Shown here: in pieces, positions 47,001 through 52,490 of the stretch | How the letters are laid out: each line of letters begins with the position of its first letter | Position numbering within the stretch: position 1 is the first letter of the stretch | Source of the DNA: Papio anubis | Lineage: Eukaryota > Chordata > Mammalia > Primates > Cercopithecidae | Assembly (NCBI RefSeq): GCF_008728515.1 | Contig: NW_022161834.1 | Location: 104,038 to 168,037 of the forward strand | Reading direction: 5' to 3' | Length of the DNA stretch: 64,000 nt | Made by a program: the position numbers and the translations under genes | The notes under the pieces: generated by a model | What the model was told of the DNA's origin: nothing | What the model saw: only the letters and a program-made list of their open reading frames with translations | Database searches by the model: none

Positions 47001-47357
47001 AAAAATCCGAGCCACTTTAGGTGAAAAAGATTCCCTTCCCTTTTCAAAATAAGATCTTTAAAAACAATCCATATTACTGCCCTATCATTTTAAAAGTGAA
47101 GAAAAAAAATCTGTCTTCTGTCTCTAAATTCGAACTGATTTCTCTGTTCGTATTCATGTATATGATTTGATCAGAAAACGAGGCAGGGTGATTTACAGCT
47201 CACGTTATTATACCAAACTTTACCTTTTGGTGGCGAAATAAAAGGAAGGTAGGAAGAAGAAAAGTGCTCACATACCTTGGCTGCCTCCAGGTTTGGGGAA
47301 AGCTTGAATCGGGAGCGCAAACACCAGAATCCAAGTGCCGGTCCCGAGGAACCCCAT
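9670..47357 (-). CDS. SCG3: SCG3, secretogranin III (complete coding region, 12 exons)
   Basis: Joined - strand exons, in order: 47276-47357, 46547-46599, 45993-46038, 45684-45899, 40622-40764, 39654-39803, 36669-36846, 32986-33102, 29585-29668, 27742-27879, 15991-16071, 9670-9788. They total 1407 nt, 468 residues plus TAA, the usual length of primate SCG3. Residues 1-19 form a signal peptide with core WILVFALPI. The rest is soluble, charged and rich in Glu/Lys, with dibasic pairs and N-glycosylation sequons at N68 (NYS) and N346 (NAT). SCG3 is a granin of neurons and endocrine cells. It binds cholesterol-rich granule membrane through its N-terminal part, chromogranin A through its middle and carboxypeptidase E through its C-terminal part, and so sorts prohormones into dense-core granules. 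All borders are GT-AG and all phases agree, so the gene looks intact. Confidence 0.97.
9922..10300 (-). repeat. MIR interrupted by MER5A
   Basis: Reversed MIR core at 9922-10060 ('ATCACAACCCTGTGAGATGTTCAG') resumes at 10219-10300 ('TTGTTCAAGGTCACATAGGTAGTAAAAGT'). Confidence 0.7.
10061..10218 (+). mobile_element. MER5A-type hAT DNA transposon
   Basis: 'GGCTTTGCAAACTTTAATG', 'TTCAGTAGGTCTGGGGTGAG' and 'GTGATACCGATGCTGTTGGTCC' in order match MER5A, a short non-autonomous hAT (Charlie) element. It splits the surrounding MIR. Confidence 0.75.
10943..11074. repeat. (CCTT)n-(CTTT)n polypyrimidine tract
   Basis: 132 nt with no purine on the + strand: a (TTCC)n block followed by (TTTC)n. In SCG3 pre-RNA (- strand) it is an uninterrupted purine run. 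Confidence 0.95.
11862..12153 (-). mobile_element. AluS/Y inserted in AluJ
   Basis: Poly-T, GAGATGGAGTCTCGCTCTGTCG and a complete Alu ending 'CACTGCACCTGGCC'. Confidence 0.92.
12165..12477 (-). mobile_element. AluY of cercopithecine type inserted in AluJ
   Basis: A long poly-T followed by a low-divergence AluY with 'GTGGCCGGATCTCAGC', 'GCCACCTCGCCCGGCTAG' and 'TTACAGGCTTGAGCC', variants I link to Old World monkey AluY lineages. Confidence 0.9.
12955..13070 (-). repeat. MIR fragment
   Basis: 'TTCATTTCAGAGATGAAGAAACAGAAAAG...AGGTCACTTGTTCAGG' is a reversed MIR core. A 'GTTCAATAAATGCTCC' string just beyond resembles an L2 end. Confidence 0.65.
13360..13636 (+). mobile_element. AluY without poly-A tail
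   Basis: Starts GCTGGGCGCGGTGGCTCACGCC and runs with low divergence to 'CAGAGGGAGACTCCC', where it stops before the tail. The 9-mer AGACTCCCA sits at 13351-13359 and again at 13629-13637. Confidence 0.92.
14738..14862 (-). mobile_element. MER5A/B-like fragment
   Basis: 'CAGAATTTCTGATTTAGTGG...CCCCAGGTGATTTGGATGCAC...AGTTTGAGAAGCATTA' follows MER5 order. Diverged. Confidence 0.55.
14870..15590 (+). repeat. L2 LINE 3' fragment
   Basis: CT-rich sequence with L2 3'-region phrases ('TCACACTGCTGCCAGATGGATTTC', 'CTTGGCTAAAACC', 'GGCACTTAGAACGGGGCCTGG'). Confidence 0.55.
15991..16071 (-). CDS. SCG3: SCG3 exon 11
   Basis: 81 nt encoding residues 403-429, GKTEAYLEAI to HDKKGNKE, with several KK pairs. 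Acceptor CTCTTTCAG, donor GAAG/GTAGGA. Phase 1-1. Separated by long introns on both sides (6.2 kb and 11.7 kb). Confidence 0.94.
16780..16880 (-). repeat. MIR fragment
   Basis: 'TGAGAGGTGAGGAATCTGGGGCTCAGAGAGGCGAAGTGAG' is a reversed MIR core. Confidence 0.65.
17205..17440 (-). repeat. MIR, nearly full length
   Basis: 'TTATCATGTGCTGAGGACTG...CCCATTTCACAGATGAAGAAACTGGAGCACAG...GAGCCAGGCTTGAACCTGGG' reads through most of MIR in reverse. Confidence 0.8.
17662..17766 (+). mobile_element. Truncated Alu monomer
   Basis: 'CTGGGAGGCTGAGGAGGGAGGACTGCTTGAGG' to 'ATCTCTACTAATAAATAG'. Only part of one arm is present. Confidence 0.75.
18512..18822 (+). mobile_element. AluJ/S
   Basis: Full dimeric Alu with a 24-A middle run at 18636-18659. 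Confidence 0.9.
19327..19631 (+). mobile_element. Young AluY with intact target-site duplication
   Basis: GGCCGGGCGCGGTGGCTCAAGCC start, low divergence, 24-nt A tail. The 17-mer AGAAGATTGCCCAGTGA occurs exactly at 19310-19326 and 19632-19648. Confidence 0.96.
19870..20350 (-). repeat. MIR split by a THE1 solo LTR
   Basis: Reversed MIR core at 19870-19953 ('GAAGAAACTAAGGCTCAGAGAGGTTAAATGAC') resumes after the LTR with 'CAGAGCCTGGTTTTGAACC' (20328-20350). Confidence 0.78.
19954..20324 (+). mobile_element. THE1-type MaLR solo LTR
   Basis: 371 bp from TGATATGGTTGGGTTGTGTCC to ACTAATACA, with the THE1 LTR motifs 'GGGAGGGACCCAGTAGGAGG' and 'GTGAGTCAATTAAACC'. The 5-bp target site GGGTC flanks it exactly (19949-19953 and 20325-20329). 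Non-coding; no internal region remains. Confidence 0.9.
20453..20634 (+). mobile_element. MER5A hAT element with both ends
   Basis: Starts CAGTGGTTCTCAAACTTTG and ends CAAAGTTTGGGAACCACTG, the two being inverted copies. Confidence 0.82.
21300..21440 (+). repeat. MIR fragment
   Basis: 'CATGGGTTCAAGGCCAGCTCCACCACTC...TCTTGAGCAAGTCGCTCATCTTCTGGGCC' is a sense MIR 5' half. Confidence 0.7.
23191..23503 (+). mobile_element. AluS
   Basis: 'GGCTGGCCGTGTTGGCTCACACC' to 'GACTCTGTCTTGGGGGAAAG' with an A-rich tail. Confidence 0.92.
23958..25030 (+). mobile_element. L1 LINE 3' end split by AluY
   Basis: Typical L1 3' sequence: 'ATGATCCAGCAATTCCACTTC', 'AAGTGTCCACAGAC', 'TATGATTCCACTTATATGAGG', ending 'TTGTACCACAATTTC'. 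Non-coding and 5' truncated; interrupted by the AluY at 24615. Confidence 0.88.
24615..24911 (+). mobile_element. Young AluY of cercopithecine type in L1
   Basis: GCCGGGCGCGGTGGCTCAAGCC start and 'GAGATCCGGCCACTGC' in the right arm. The 16-mer GAAAACAATGTGAATG flanks it exactly (24599-24614 and 24912-24927). Confidence 0.96.
25265..25350. repeat. Irregular short tandem repeat (AATGTAGGAAA)
   Basis: The phrase ATGTAGGAAA recurs five times in about 85 bp with variable spacing. Confidence 0.7.
26241..26303 (-). mobile_element. Short Alu fragment
   Basis: 'ATCTCGCTGTGTCACCCAGGCTGAAGTACAGTGG' and part of the next Alu segment, with an internal deletion. Confidence 0.7.
26628..26913 (+). mobile_element. 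AluS with target-site duplication
   Basis: Starts GCCGGGCACGGTGGCTCACACC. The flanks AAAATCCTAGGAAGATG (26611-26627) and AAAATCCTAAGAAGATG (26914-26930) differ at one base. Confidence 0.93.
27083..27346 (-). mobile_element. AluJ
   Basis: Poly-T, GAGACAGGGCCTTGCTGTGTCG to 'GGCACTGCGCCTGGTC'. Diverged, with an internal deletion. Confidence 0.9.
27742..27879 (-). CDS. SCG3: SCG3 exon 10
   Basis: 138 nt encoding residues 357-402, APSEKSHEET to GGKTDEPK. A very hydrophilic, Glu/Lys/Ser-rich stretch typical of granins. Acceptor CTGATTACAG has a weak pyrimidine tract; donor AAAG/GTATGG. Phase 1-1. Confidence 0.94.
27880..29584 (-). other. SCG3 intron 9
   Basis: 1.7-kb intron. A degraded MIR-like fragment lies around 28000-28130. 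The rest (28131-29584) is unique DNA with no feature that I can name. Confidence 0.7.
29585..29668 (-). CDS. SCG3: SCG3 exon 9
   Basis: 84 nt encoding residues 329-356, ENLDEMIALQ to DNISKLFP, with sequon N346-A-T. Acceptor CTCCCTCCAG, donor CCAG/GTACG. Phase 1-1. Too short to stand out as an open frame, but fixed by both splice sites and protein continuity. Confidence 0.92.
31368..31576. mobile_element. hAT-type non-autonomous DNA transposon (MER class)
   Basis: 'GTTGTCCAATAGAACTTTCTG' at the left, 'GCTACTAGCTACATGTGGC' in the middle and 'TACCATATTGGGCAGCACAG' at the right form imperfect inverted ends around a palindromic body. I recognise the family but am not sure of its name. Confidence 0.6.
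31813..31835. repeat. (AC)n microsatellite
   Basis: Eleven AC units. Confidence 0.93.
32038..32372 (+). mobile_element. MST-type MaLR LTR, 3' end lost to an Alu
   Basis: 'TGATATAGTTTTGATATTTG', 'GGAGGTGGGCCCTGGTGGGAGG' and 'CGTGAGCCAATTAAACCTC' follow the MST LTR. The final 50 bp or so are missing where the next Alu begins. Non-coding. Confidence 0.82.
32395..32698 (-). mobile_element. AluS/J
   Basis: 'TTTATTTATTTGAGACAGAGTC' to 'GCCACCGTGCCTGGCC'. Confidence 0.92.
32986..33102 (-). CDS. SCG3: SCG3 exon 8
   Basis: 117 nt encoding residues 290-328, EKEAKEKETLITIM to EEGVSYL. Acceptor TTTCATATAG, donor CTTG/GTGAGC. Symmetric phase 1-1 exon with a likely helical, lysine-rich start. Confidence 0.94.
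33198..33373 (-). mobile_element. Partial AluJ
   Basis: Poly-T then 'AAGATGAGGTCTCAGTGTGTGACCCAGGCTGG', ending 'CACCACCACACCCAGC'. Only the first arm is present. It starts about 95 nt upstream of the SCG3 exon 8 acceptor. Confidence 0.8.
33944..34256 (-). mobile_element. AluS with target-site duplication
   Basis: Complete reversed Alu. Flanks CTTGGGAACCCTTT (33930-33943) and CTTGGGATCCCTTT (34257-34270) differ at one base. Confidence 0.93.
35800..36290 (+). mobile_element. L1 3' fragment
   Basis: 'CTGTAGGATCTCACTTATATGTAG', 'ATGGTAGTTGCCAAGGGCTA' and 'GATGAATACATTCTGGAGAATGTACAGCA' are L1 3' UTR phrases. Confidence 0.8.
36330..36430 (+). repeat. L2 3' end fragment
   Basis: 'GTACCTTGTACATAGCACGTGTCCAGTATTTG' resembles the L2 terminus. 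Confidence 0.5.
36669..36846 (-). CDS. SCG3: SCG3 exon 7
   Basis: 178 nt encoding residues 231-289, TPMAAIQDGL to FYALLKSIDS. Acceptor CCCCACTGGAG, donor TCAG/GTAACC. It contains the dibasic ERR. It lies in the part reported to bind chromogranin A. Confidence 0.94.
37389..38168 (+). repeat. L2 LINE 3' fragment
   Basis: A long run of L2 3' phrases ending in 'TTCAATAAATATTTGTTGAAAG', including 'AAGGCACTGCATGGTCTGGCCC' and 'GAGCACTTAATGCACTT'. The frames across it are broken. Confidence 0.8.
39232..39514 (-). mobile_element. AluJ
   Basis: 'TTTTTTGAGACAGGGTCTCACTCTG' to 'GAGCCAACATGACTGACC'. Well diverged. Confidence 0.9.
39598..39618. repeat. (AC)n microsatellite beside SCG3 exon 6 donor
   Basis: About ten AC units on +, (UG)n in SCG3 pre-RNA, at intron positions +36 to +56. 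Confidence 0.93.
39654..39803 (-). CDS. SCG3: SCG3 exon 6
   Basis: 150 nt, exactly 50 codons, ITESQAHTLEDEV to NQAGKIPEKV (residues 181-230). Phase 0-0, so skipping would keep the frame. Acceptor TTTTTATGACAG, donor GTG/GTATGTATG. A (UG)n tract starts 36 nt into the downstream intron. Confidence 0.94.
39804..40621 (-). other. SCG3 intron 5
   Basis: 818-nt intron. An L2-like 3' fragment occupies about 40234-40540. The rest is unremarkable. Confidence 0.65.
40234..40540 (+). repeat. L2-like fragment
   Basis: 'CTTCATGCGCCTCTCCTCTGAAGCCTTTCCTTACTCC' and 'GATGATAAACTCCCAGAAAAAAAG' follow L2 order, diverged. Confidence 0.5.
40622..40764 (-). CDS. SCG3: SCG3 exon 5
   Basis: 143 nt encoding residues 133-180, DDPDGLHQLDG to KLLNLGL. 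Acceptor TGTCTAG, donor CTT/GTAAGT (strong). It covers a predicted amphipathic segment rich in hydrophobic and charged residues (EDIVHKIATRIYEEN). Phase 1 in, 0 out. Confidence 0.95.
41690..41845 (+). repeat. MIR fragment
   Basis: 'GGTATCTATTTCATGGGATTGTTGTGAAGATCAGATGAAATA' is the 3' half of MIR, ending where the MADE1 begins. Confidence 0.65.
41846..41942. mobile_element. MADE1 (mariner-derived MITE) hairpin
   Basis: A 97-bp element beginning TTAAGGTCAATGCAAAAG and ending CTTTTGCACCAACTTAA. Positions 41856-41884 and 41905-41933 are exact 29-nt reverse complements. The 80-bp MADE1 consensus is extended here by a duplicated loop unit (ATTACTTTTAATGGC at 41881-41895, and again with one extra T at 41896-41911). 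MADE1 copies are the known source of miR-548 family hairpins. Confidence 0.93.
42398..42420. repeat. (AAAC)n short repeat
   Basis: AACAAACAAACAAACAA-type run inside intron 4. Confidence 0.8.
44531..44764 (-). mobile_element. AluS, right part missing
   Basis: GAGACGGAGTCTGGCTCTGTCG to 'GAACTCCTGACTTCAAG'; the rest of the element is deleted. Confidence 0.9.
45684..45899 (-). CDS. SCG3: SCG3 exon 4
   Basis: 216 nt encoding residues 61-132, beginning ENKPGQSNYSF and ending GLDHKFQ. It has the sequon N68-Y-S and a DSTK motif present twice (VDSTKNRK and YDSTKSGL). It lies within the N-terminal region known to bind cholesterol-rich granule membrane. Symmetric phase 1-1 exon. Confidence 0.95.
45993..46038 (-). 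CDS. SCG3: SCG3 exon 3
   Basis: 46 nt encoding IAEAEADKIKKTYPL plus one base. Acceptor GTTCACAG, donor CTAG/GTAAAA. Only 93 nt of intron separate it from exon 4. The KK pair is a potential prohormone-convertase site. Confidence 0.92.
46060..46230 (+). repeat. MIR fragment
   Basis: 'GCTCCACCACTTACCAAGTATGAGAGCC...TTTTCTTGTTTGTAAAATGTGGATAATTCC' is a sense MIR core. Confidence 0.7.
46547..46599 (-). CDS. SCG3: SCG3 exon 2
   Basis: 53 nt encoding DKSLHNRELSAERPLNEQ (residues 28-45; the first codon is split). Acceptor ATTCTAG, donor CAG/GTAGG. Phase 1 in, phase 0 out. Confidence 0.93.
47276..47357 (-). CDS. SCG3: SCG3 exon 1, coding part (signal peptide)
   Basis: Starts MGFLGTGTWILVFALPIQAF and ends after 27 codons plus one base, with donor CAAG/GTATG. 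The start codon is in strong context (A at -3, G at +4) and is followed at once by a signal peptide with likely cleavage after Ala19. The genomic frame stays open upstream to another ATG at 47693. I prefer 47357 because the secretory signal begins there and the upstream part lies in the promoter. Confidence 0.95.
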
Positions 47358-47790
47358 TCTTCCACGCTCGGCTTGGGTCACAGCCCGGCGCTGGGCTCCT
47401 GGAGCTGTAGCTTTTGTTATGAATGAAAAGGAGGAGTAAAAACAGGAAGAGCCAGGAGGGCGGGTGTGGGGCGGGAGAGGGGCCGGGACTGGGCGGCCGC
47501 GGGATCTCTGACACTCGGGGGTCAATGGATTAGCAGGGTTGGGGCACGCGGGAGTCACGTCTCCAGGTGGAGGGGAGCGCTGTCCGCCCCGTGGGTGCTG
47601 AAGTTCCTGTGACGCGGAGACGGCCGCGCCAGGGCGTAGCTTTACTCTCGCTCCCTCCTGGAGAGGAAGTGAGGGAGGAAGCGCATGCTCCATGAACGCC
47701 AGAGGCGGGAGGGGATGGCGTCAGTGACTCCAACGCTACTCCAATCCCCCGGGAATGGAACAAAGGAGGAGCGACCGGCCAGCTGGCGTA
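47290..47790 (-). promoter_or_regulatory. SCG3: SCG3 promoter and CpG-rich 5' region
   Basis: GC-rich, CpG-dense DNA surrounds and precedes the SCG3 start codon, in contrast to AT-rich flanks. GC boxes are visible (GGGGCGGG at 47468-47475, GGGCGG at 47491-47496), along with a NotI-type GCGGCCGC at 47493-47500. There is no clear TATA box at a defined distance, so the start site cannot be placed from sequence alone; the 5' UTR probably lies within 47358-47450. Confidence 0.7.
47577..47602 (-). promoter_or_regulatory. Candidate expanded RE1/NRSE (REST site) in the SCG3 promoter
   Basis: On the - strand TTCAGCACC (47602-47594) and GGACAGCGC (47585-47577) are both perfect RE1 half-sites in the canonical order and orientation. 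They are separated by 8 nt rather than the canonical 2. This puts half-site centres 17 bp apart instead of 11, within the known class of expanded REST sites. It lies about 220-245 bp upstream of the start codon. Confidence 0.6.
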
Positions 47791-48961
47791 TTTTCTGTGC
47801 TGCAGTCCTAGGGTGCTCCTGGGCTCAGGGTCAGCTGGCTTGCCCTAAGCGTGACAGAATTGTCCTAACCTCCCAAGTAAACGTTACCTCAAGGGCCAAA
47901 TGCCTTCTTTGCTTGTACACCTGTCAAGGAGATTTAGATAACCTTGTGCGAGGAGTTCTGCTTTGCGATTCTTCTTTCGGGATATCTGTTCCAGAATCCC
48001 TTCGTTCCATTCACCTCGTGTACCCAAAAGGTAGATATAATTCTAATCTCTTTAGAAAAGTCCTGCCTTTTGTGGTCTGTGTTGACGTATCAAGCATCCC
48101 TCAGCTCTACCGAGTCTTTTGAATTGGGAAATTCAAGGAGCAGTCTTCCAAATAGTCAGATTGCTGCAACACACTCTCACTCTCTGATGCTGAAACACAA
48201 CAACAACAAAAACAATTTTTTGCCTATTCCCCTAAGAATGAATGTCTCCATCAGTCCTGAGTAGAAGAGCAGCAATGGCAAATTCTCCTTTCCCCACCAA
48301 GTGGAACCTCCCCCACTTTACACACACACCACAAAACTAAATTAGAAAAAAAAGAAGCTGCATTTCTGTAAAATCTTGCCCAGAATTTAATTATGTCCAA
48401 AGACCTGGCTGTTTCAGGGGTCCTTCAAGGGAGGAGATAGTCATGAAAAGCATTTTTCATCTTTACTAAGTTAGGGAGGTGCTTCCTATGTTCTAAGAAT
48501 ACTCCCAGAAGCCTAAGGTTATTGCATACAAGGAACTATCAAAGACTTTAAATAATGAAAACAAGCAACATTAATGTGAGCAGGGTGCTGAGTAAGCTCT
48601 TTAGTCTGATTTTTAAACAGAACTTGGACCTTTTCCTCTGGACTGCGGCATGCTGGGAACCAGTCTGAATAATGACCAAAGAGAAGGATTCAGCACAATC
48701 AGGCCTTTGATTTCTGCACCCTCCTTTTCAAGGAGGAAGTTATTCAAGTACCTAAAAACAAACAAACAACCAAGCTGACAAACAAATCTCCCTCGCTCTG
48801 GAGGTTTTTGAGTTTGGAAGTCACTCAAATACTTCCTTTCAGGATCTAAAGAGTACTTCTAAATCTAACAGCTCCTTCAAAACAAAAAAGCTCTTTCTTG
48901 GCAGTGATAACATAGCATTATTATCCCATTATACTGCATTAAAAAATTAAGTCATATTTTT
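47791..48961. other. Unique region upstream of SCG3
   Basis: No interspersed repeat or recognisable exon. A + strand open frame at 47685-48122 runs out of the promoter in divergent orientation; see findings. Confidence 0.55.
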
Positions 48962-49100
48962 AAATCCCAGCTGAATGAAGGGTACATTTCCTTAGTTTCC
49001 TTTTCTTTAAGATGGAAATGACAGGCTCTGTTTACCTCACACTCTTATTATGAAGATCAAATGGGTACATGTTTTGAACTAGTCATTTTGATACCAAGAA
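48962..49100 (+). repeat. MIR fragment
   Basis: 'TTTCCTTTTCTTTAAGATGGAAATGACAGG...CTCTTATTATGAAGATCAAATGG' follows the MIR 3' half. Confidence 0.6.
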
Positions 49101-50149
49101 TATTTTGATACAGCCTAAGAAAATAAGTCATGAAATGTTTTCAGCTTTTACGAAACATTACCCAATGTTATCTGAAATAGCCATTCACTGATCCTGAGAC
49201 TCACTGATCTAATCCCTCAGTTTCACTTTGTCCTTTGTCCCATTTCTGACTCACTTGTCTCCTCAATATATGTTTGCAATTGGGAGACACTCAGGATGGA
49301 ATGAAGGTCAGGGATATCTGTTGAGTACATTGCATTGCTTGCCTGAAAGAAAAAGGGTATTTTATCTCTCTCTGCCATTTGGATTTAAAGTGATTATGTT
49401 AAATGGACACTAAATCTAGGATCATGTTATATTTCTGATCAAATGATTGGTGGAGCATTGAGTAAACCATAGGCATGAATTAGTTTACATTATTCAGCCT
49501 TACGGATGATCCCACTGGACTTGGTATAGATCTGTGAATGGAGTAATCCTAAATTGTATTTATTCATCAATTCGCTTAACAGGTGTTTATTGAGCATCTA
49601 AAATGTACCAGGTATTGAGATAGTTGCTGGGTGTACAAAGACAAGTAAGACACTAGTCACTGCTATATCACTATAGCCTAGTAGAGAGAAAGGATTGTGG
49701 ATATAACAACAACTAGTTGGTGAACAGGTTTCACATGCAACACACTATTCTTATTTAAATATAAGTGAATGAATAAGCACAAAAGTGTGTTAAGTGTCCT
49801 TTTTGTATGTGCAAAGTTCAAGTAGAGTCTGTCCAAATAGTGGAATGAATGGTCAGGAAAGATTTCAAAGAGAAGACAGCCCTTTTATTAATAATAAAAA
49901 GATTAAAATATTTGATTCTTATGTGTGAGCACACTATAAACATGGAATATGAAAATATATGTTGAAATTACAAGACAAATAGCATTGACACAGATCAGAT
50001 AATTATTAAATTGACAATGTACAATGCACAGTGAGTTTCTCAATGCTGCTTGTTCATTTGTCCACACAAATGGAACAATTGTGGTGTGCTCATTCACTAG
50101 TGGAGAATATGATTTTTGGGCTAAGTCTTGAAGATACAGACATTTGTAG
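49101..50149. other. No gene seen
   Basis: Unique AT-rich DNA. At 49570-49720 there is an ancient-repeat-like phrase ('TTTATTGAGCATCTAAAATGTACCAGG'). Confidence 0.6.
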
Positions 50150-51045
50150 GATGTTTTCATTTATTACAGAAAAAATATATTAATTATTATTGTATTTTTG
50201 TAGAAAATTTCAAGCACAAAAGTAGAGGAAATAGTGAAATAAGCATGCATGAATCCACTACCCAACCTAAATTATCATTAACTCTGACCATTATTTTTAT
50301 TCTATATTTCCATCTACTTCATATCCCCAGTGAATTATTTACTTATTTAAAACCCCAGATATCATCACAAGGTCAAGAGAGCAACACCATCCTGGCCAAC
50401 ATGGTGAAACCCCGTCTCTACTAAAAATACAAAAACTAGCTGGGTGTGGTGGCGGGCGCCTGCAGTCTCAGCTACTTGGGAAGCTGAGGCAGGAAAATCA
50501 CTTGAACCCAGGAGGCGGAGATTGCAGTGAGCCGAGATTGCACCACTGCACTCCAGTCTGGCAACAGAGAGAGACTCCATCAAACAAACAAACAAACAAA
50601 CAAACAGAAAACCCCGGACTTCATATCATTTCATCCATAAGTATGTCAAAGTATGTCAGTATATTTATGTAAAAGATAAGGATTTTTTTTCTAACATTGC
50701 TGCAATGCTTTTAACATACCTCCTCTTCATTACAATAATACCATAGTATCATCAAATATCCAGTCAGATTCAAATTTCCCCCACTTGCCTCATACTGTAA
50801 ATATTTTCACAGTTGGTTTACTTGGACCAGGATCCAAAGGTCATGCTTTGCATTTGGGTGACATATGAGAGACCCATATGAGTAAGAATGGAAAGGCAGA
50901 TGTTGCAAGGTTTTCTTTGACTTCCTAGATGAGATCATTGCTTCCTCAGGATACCATGCACACTCCCAGTTGGGCATATATCCCATCATGCTACTTTGTG
51001 TAGATGCTTTGTTTCTCCTTAGTTCCAAAATGATAAATACATATT
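50150..51045 (+). repeat. Old LINE fragment split by an Alu
   Basis: 'AAATATCCAGTCAGATTCAAATTTCCCCCA' and 'CAGTTGGTTTACTTGGACCAGGATCCAAAGG' recur in primate genomes as an old L1-type 3' sequence. The subfamily assignment is uncertain. Confidence 0.55.
50364..50607 (+). mobile_element. 5'-truncated Alu with (AAAC)n tail
   Basis: Begins in mid-left-arm at 'TCACAAGGTCAAGAGAGCAAC' and ends in (CAAA)n. The flanks AAAACCCCAGA and AAAACCCCGGA suggest a target-site duplication. Confidence 0.88.
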
Positions 51046-52138
51046 GAAGGAAAAACTTCTGAAAATACAGATAAGAAAAAAGAGGAAATATCTGATAGTG
51101 ATAACCAATGCAAACTTCAGGGGCATGTCCTGTTGTTGCACATTTTTCTAAGAAAACATTTTGTACATGTATTTATAAAATTATATCTCTCACTGTAATT
51201 ACATGCTTACATATCTGTCTTTCTACCACACTAGACTGTGAATTTTTCAAGGAAAGGATCTTGTTTCACTCATCTTTGATTTCTCAGCCCTTCTTACAGG
51301 GTCTAGGTATCCATCTGCTTAAATAAATGAAGGGATGGAGGGTTTCCTGTTTACCTTTGGTCTTCAAATGCATATCCTTCAAATGCTGATGGCTATCCCA
51401 CATTGGAGGATCATGACACTGTCAGTACAATTCTCCAGTCAACACTTTCATTACAAAGGAGTAGTCTCACAGAAGAGATGTTCATAAAAGGGCTAAGAAT
51501 AGAGAGCCTGAGCTGGCAAGGCCCTCGCAGTTACAGCGTTATAGGAATGGATCTGTTGCTGTGAAAGAGACCGACACAGGATGCCAGCACTAGAGGTGGC
51601 TGCTGATATAGACGAAAGGAGAAATAAATGTGAAATCTAGAAAGTCACCATCACAGGAAAGTTGAAATGACAAAGAATAATAGAAATGAGCAAATAACAA
51701 GACTTAAGGAAAGTGAAGGCATGGAAATGAAAAGAAAAGGGCATGTGAATAGGGAAAGTAGGCCCAAATGACAAGATCATATAGGCCACCTACAGAGTGA
51801 AAAGGGCCAGAAATAAATCTGAGAGTGGGTAGGAGGAGAAAGTAGTAAACTTTTCTTGTTCACTTATCTCGCTTGTACCATAGTTGAACCAGGTTGGGTC
51901 AGTCACCTACCCTCGGGGCCATAGGAGGAAGATGTAAGAACTATGACTGAGGGTTCACTCAAGAACCATAAGGGTAGAATGACTTGCCAGAAAGAATCAG
52001 GGTGAGGCTATAAAGTAAACAAAAAACAACAGATGCTCACTACACCATTAAATACAGTATTTAAAATGAGTTAGCATTGTTGAGTTAAAATATCAGGTTG
52101 CCTATCAGCAATGTGATTCCTATTATAAAAAGAGTGTG
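51046..52138. other. No gene seen
   Basis: Unique sequence. An L2-like terminus may lie at 51230-51340. The rest shows no recognisable element. Confidence 0.55.
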
Positions 52139-52460
52139 TGGCTGGGCACAGTGGCTCAGGTCTGCAATCCCAACACTTACAGAGGCTGAGGCAAGAGAAT
52201 CTCTTGAGTCCAGCAGTTTGAGACTGGCCTGGGCAACATAAGGAGACCCCATCTCTCCCACCCCCACAAAATAAATAAATAGATAGATAAATAAATAAGC
52301 CGGGCATGGTGGTGCATGACAGTAGTCCCAGCTACTCGGGAGGCTGAGGTGAGCGGGTAGCTTGAGCCCTGAGGCTGTAGTGAGCCATGATTGCAACACA
52401 GCACTCCAGCCTGGTTGATAGAGTGAGACCCTGCCCCAAAAACAAAACAACAACAAAAAA
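52139..52460 (+). mobile_element. AluJ
   Basis: 'GGCTGGGCACAGTGGCTCAGGTC' to 'GTGAGACCCTGCCCCAAAAAC', with a middle (AAAT)n/(AGAT)n run. Confidence 0.9.
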
Positions 52461-52490
52461 GTGTGTGTGTGTGTGTGTGTGTGCACACAC
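52461..52490. repeat. (GT)n-(CA)n junction
   Basis: Eleven or more GT units turn directly into CACACAC, giving a self-complementary end. Confidence 0.92.

Larger units (their letters stand above)
45900..47275 (-). other. SCG3 introns 1 to 3
   Basis: Intron 1 (46600-47275) shows no recognisable repeat. Intron 2 (46039-46546) carries a MIR-like fragment. Intron 3 (45900-45992) is only 93 nt. All have GT-AG borders on the - strand. Confidence 0.75.

Noticed and set aside
47493..47500. GCGGCCGC palindrome as a regulatory site
   Set aside because: It is a common CpG-island word; no specific factor can be assigned.
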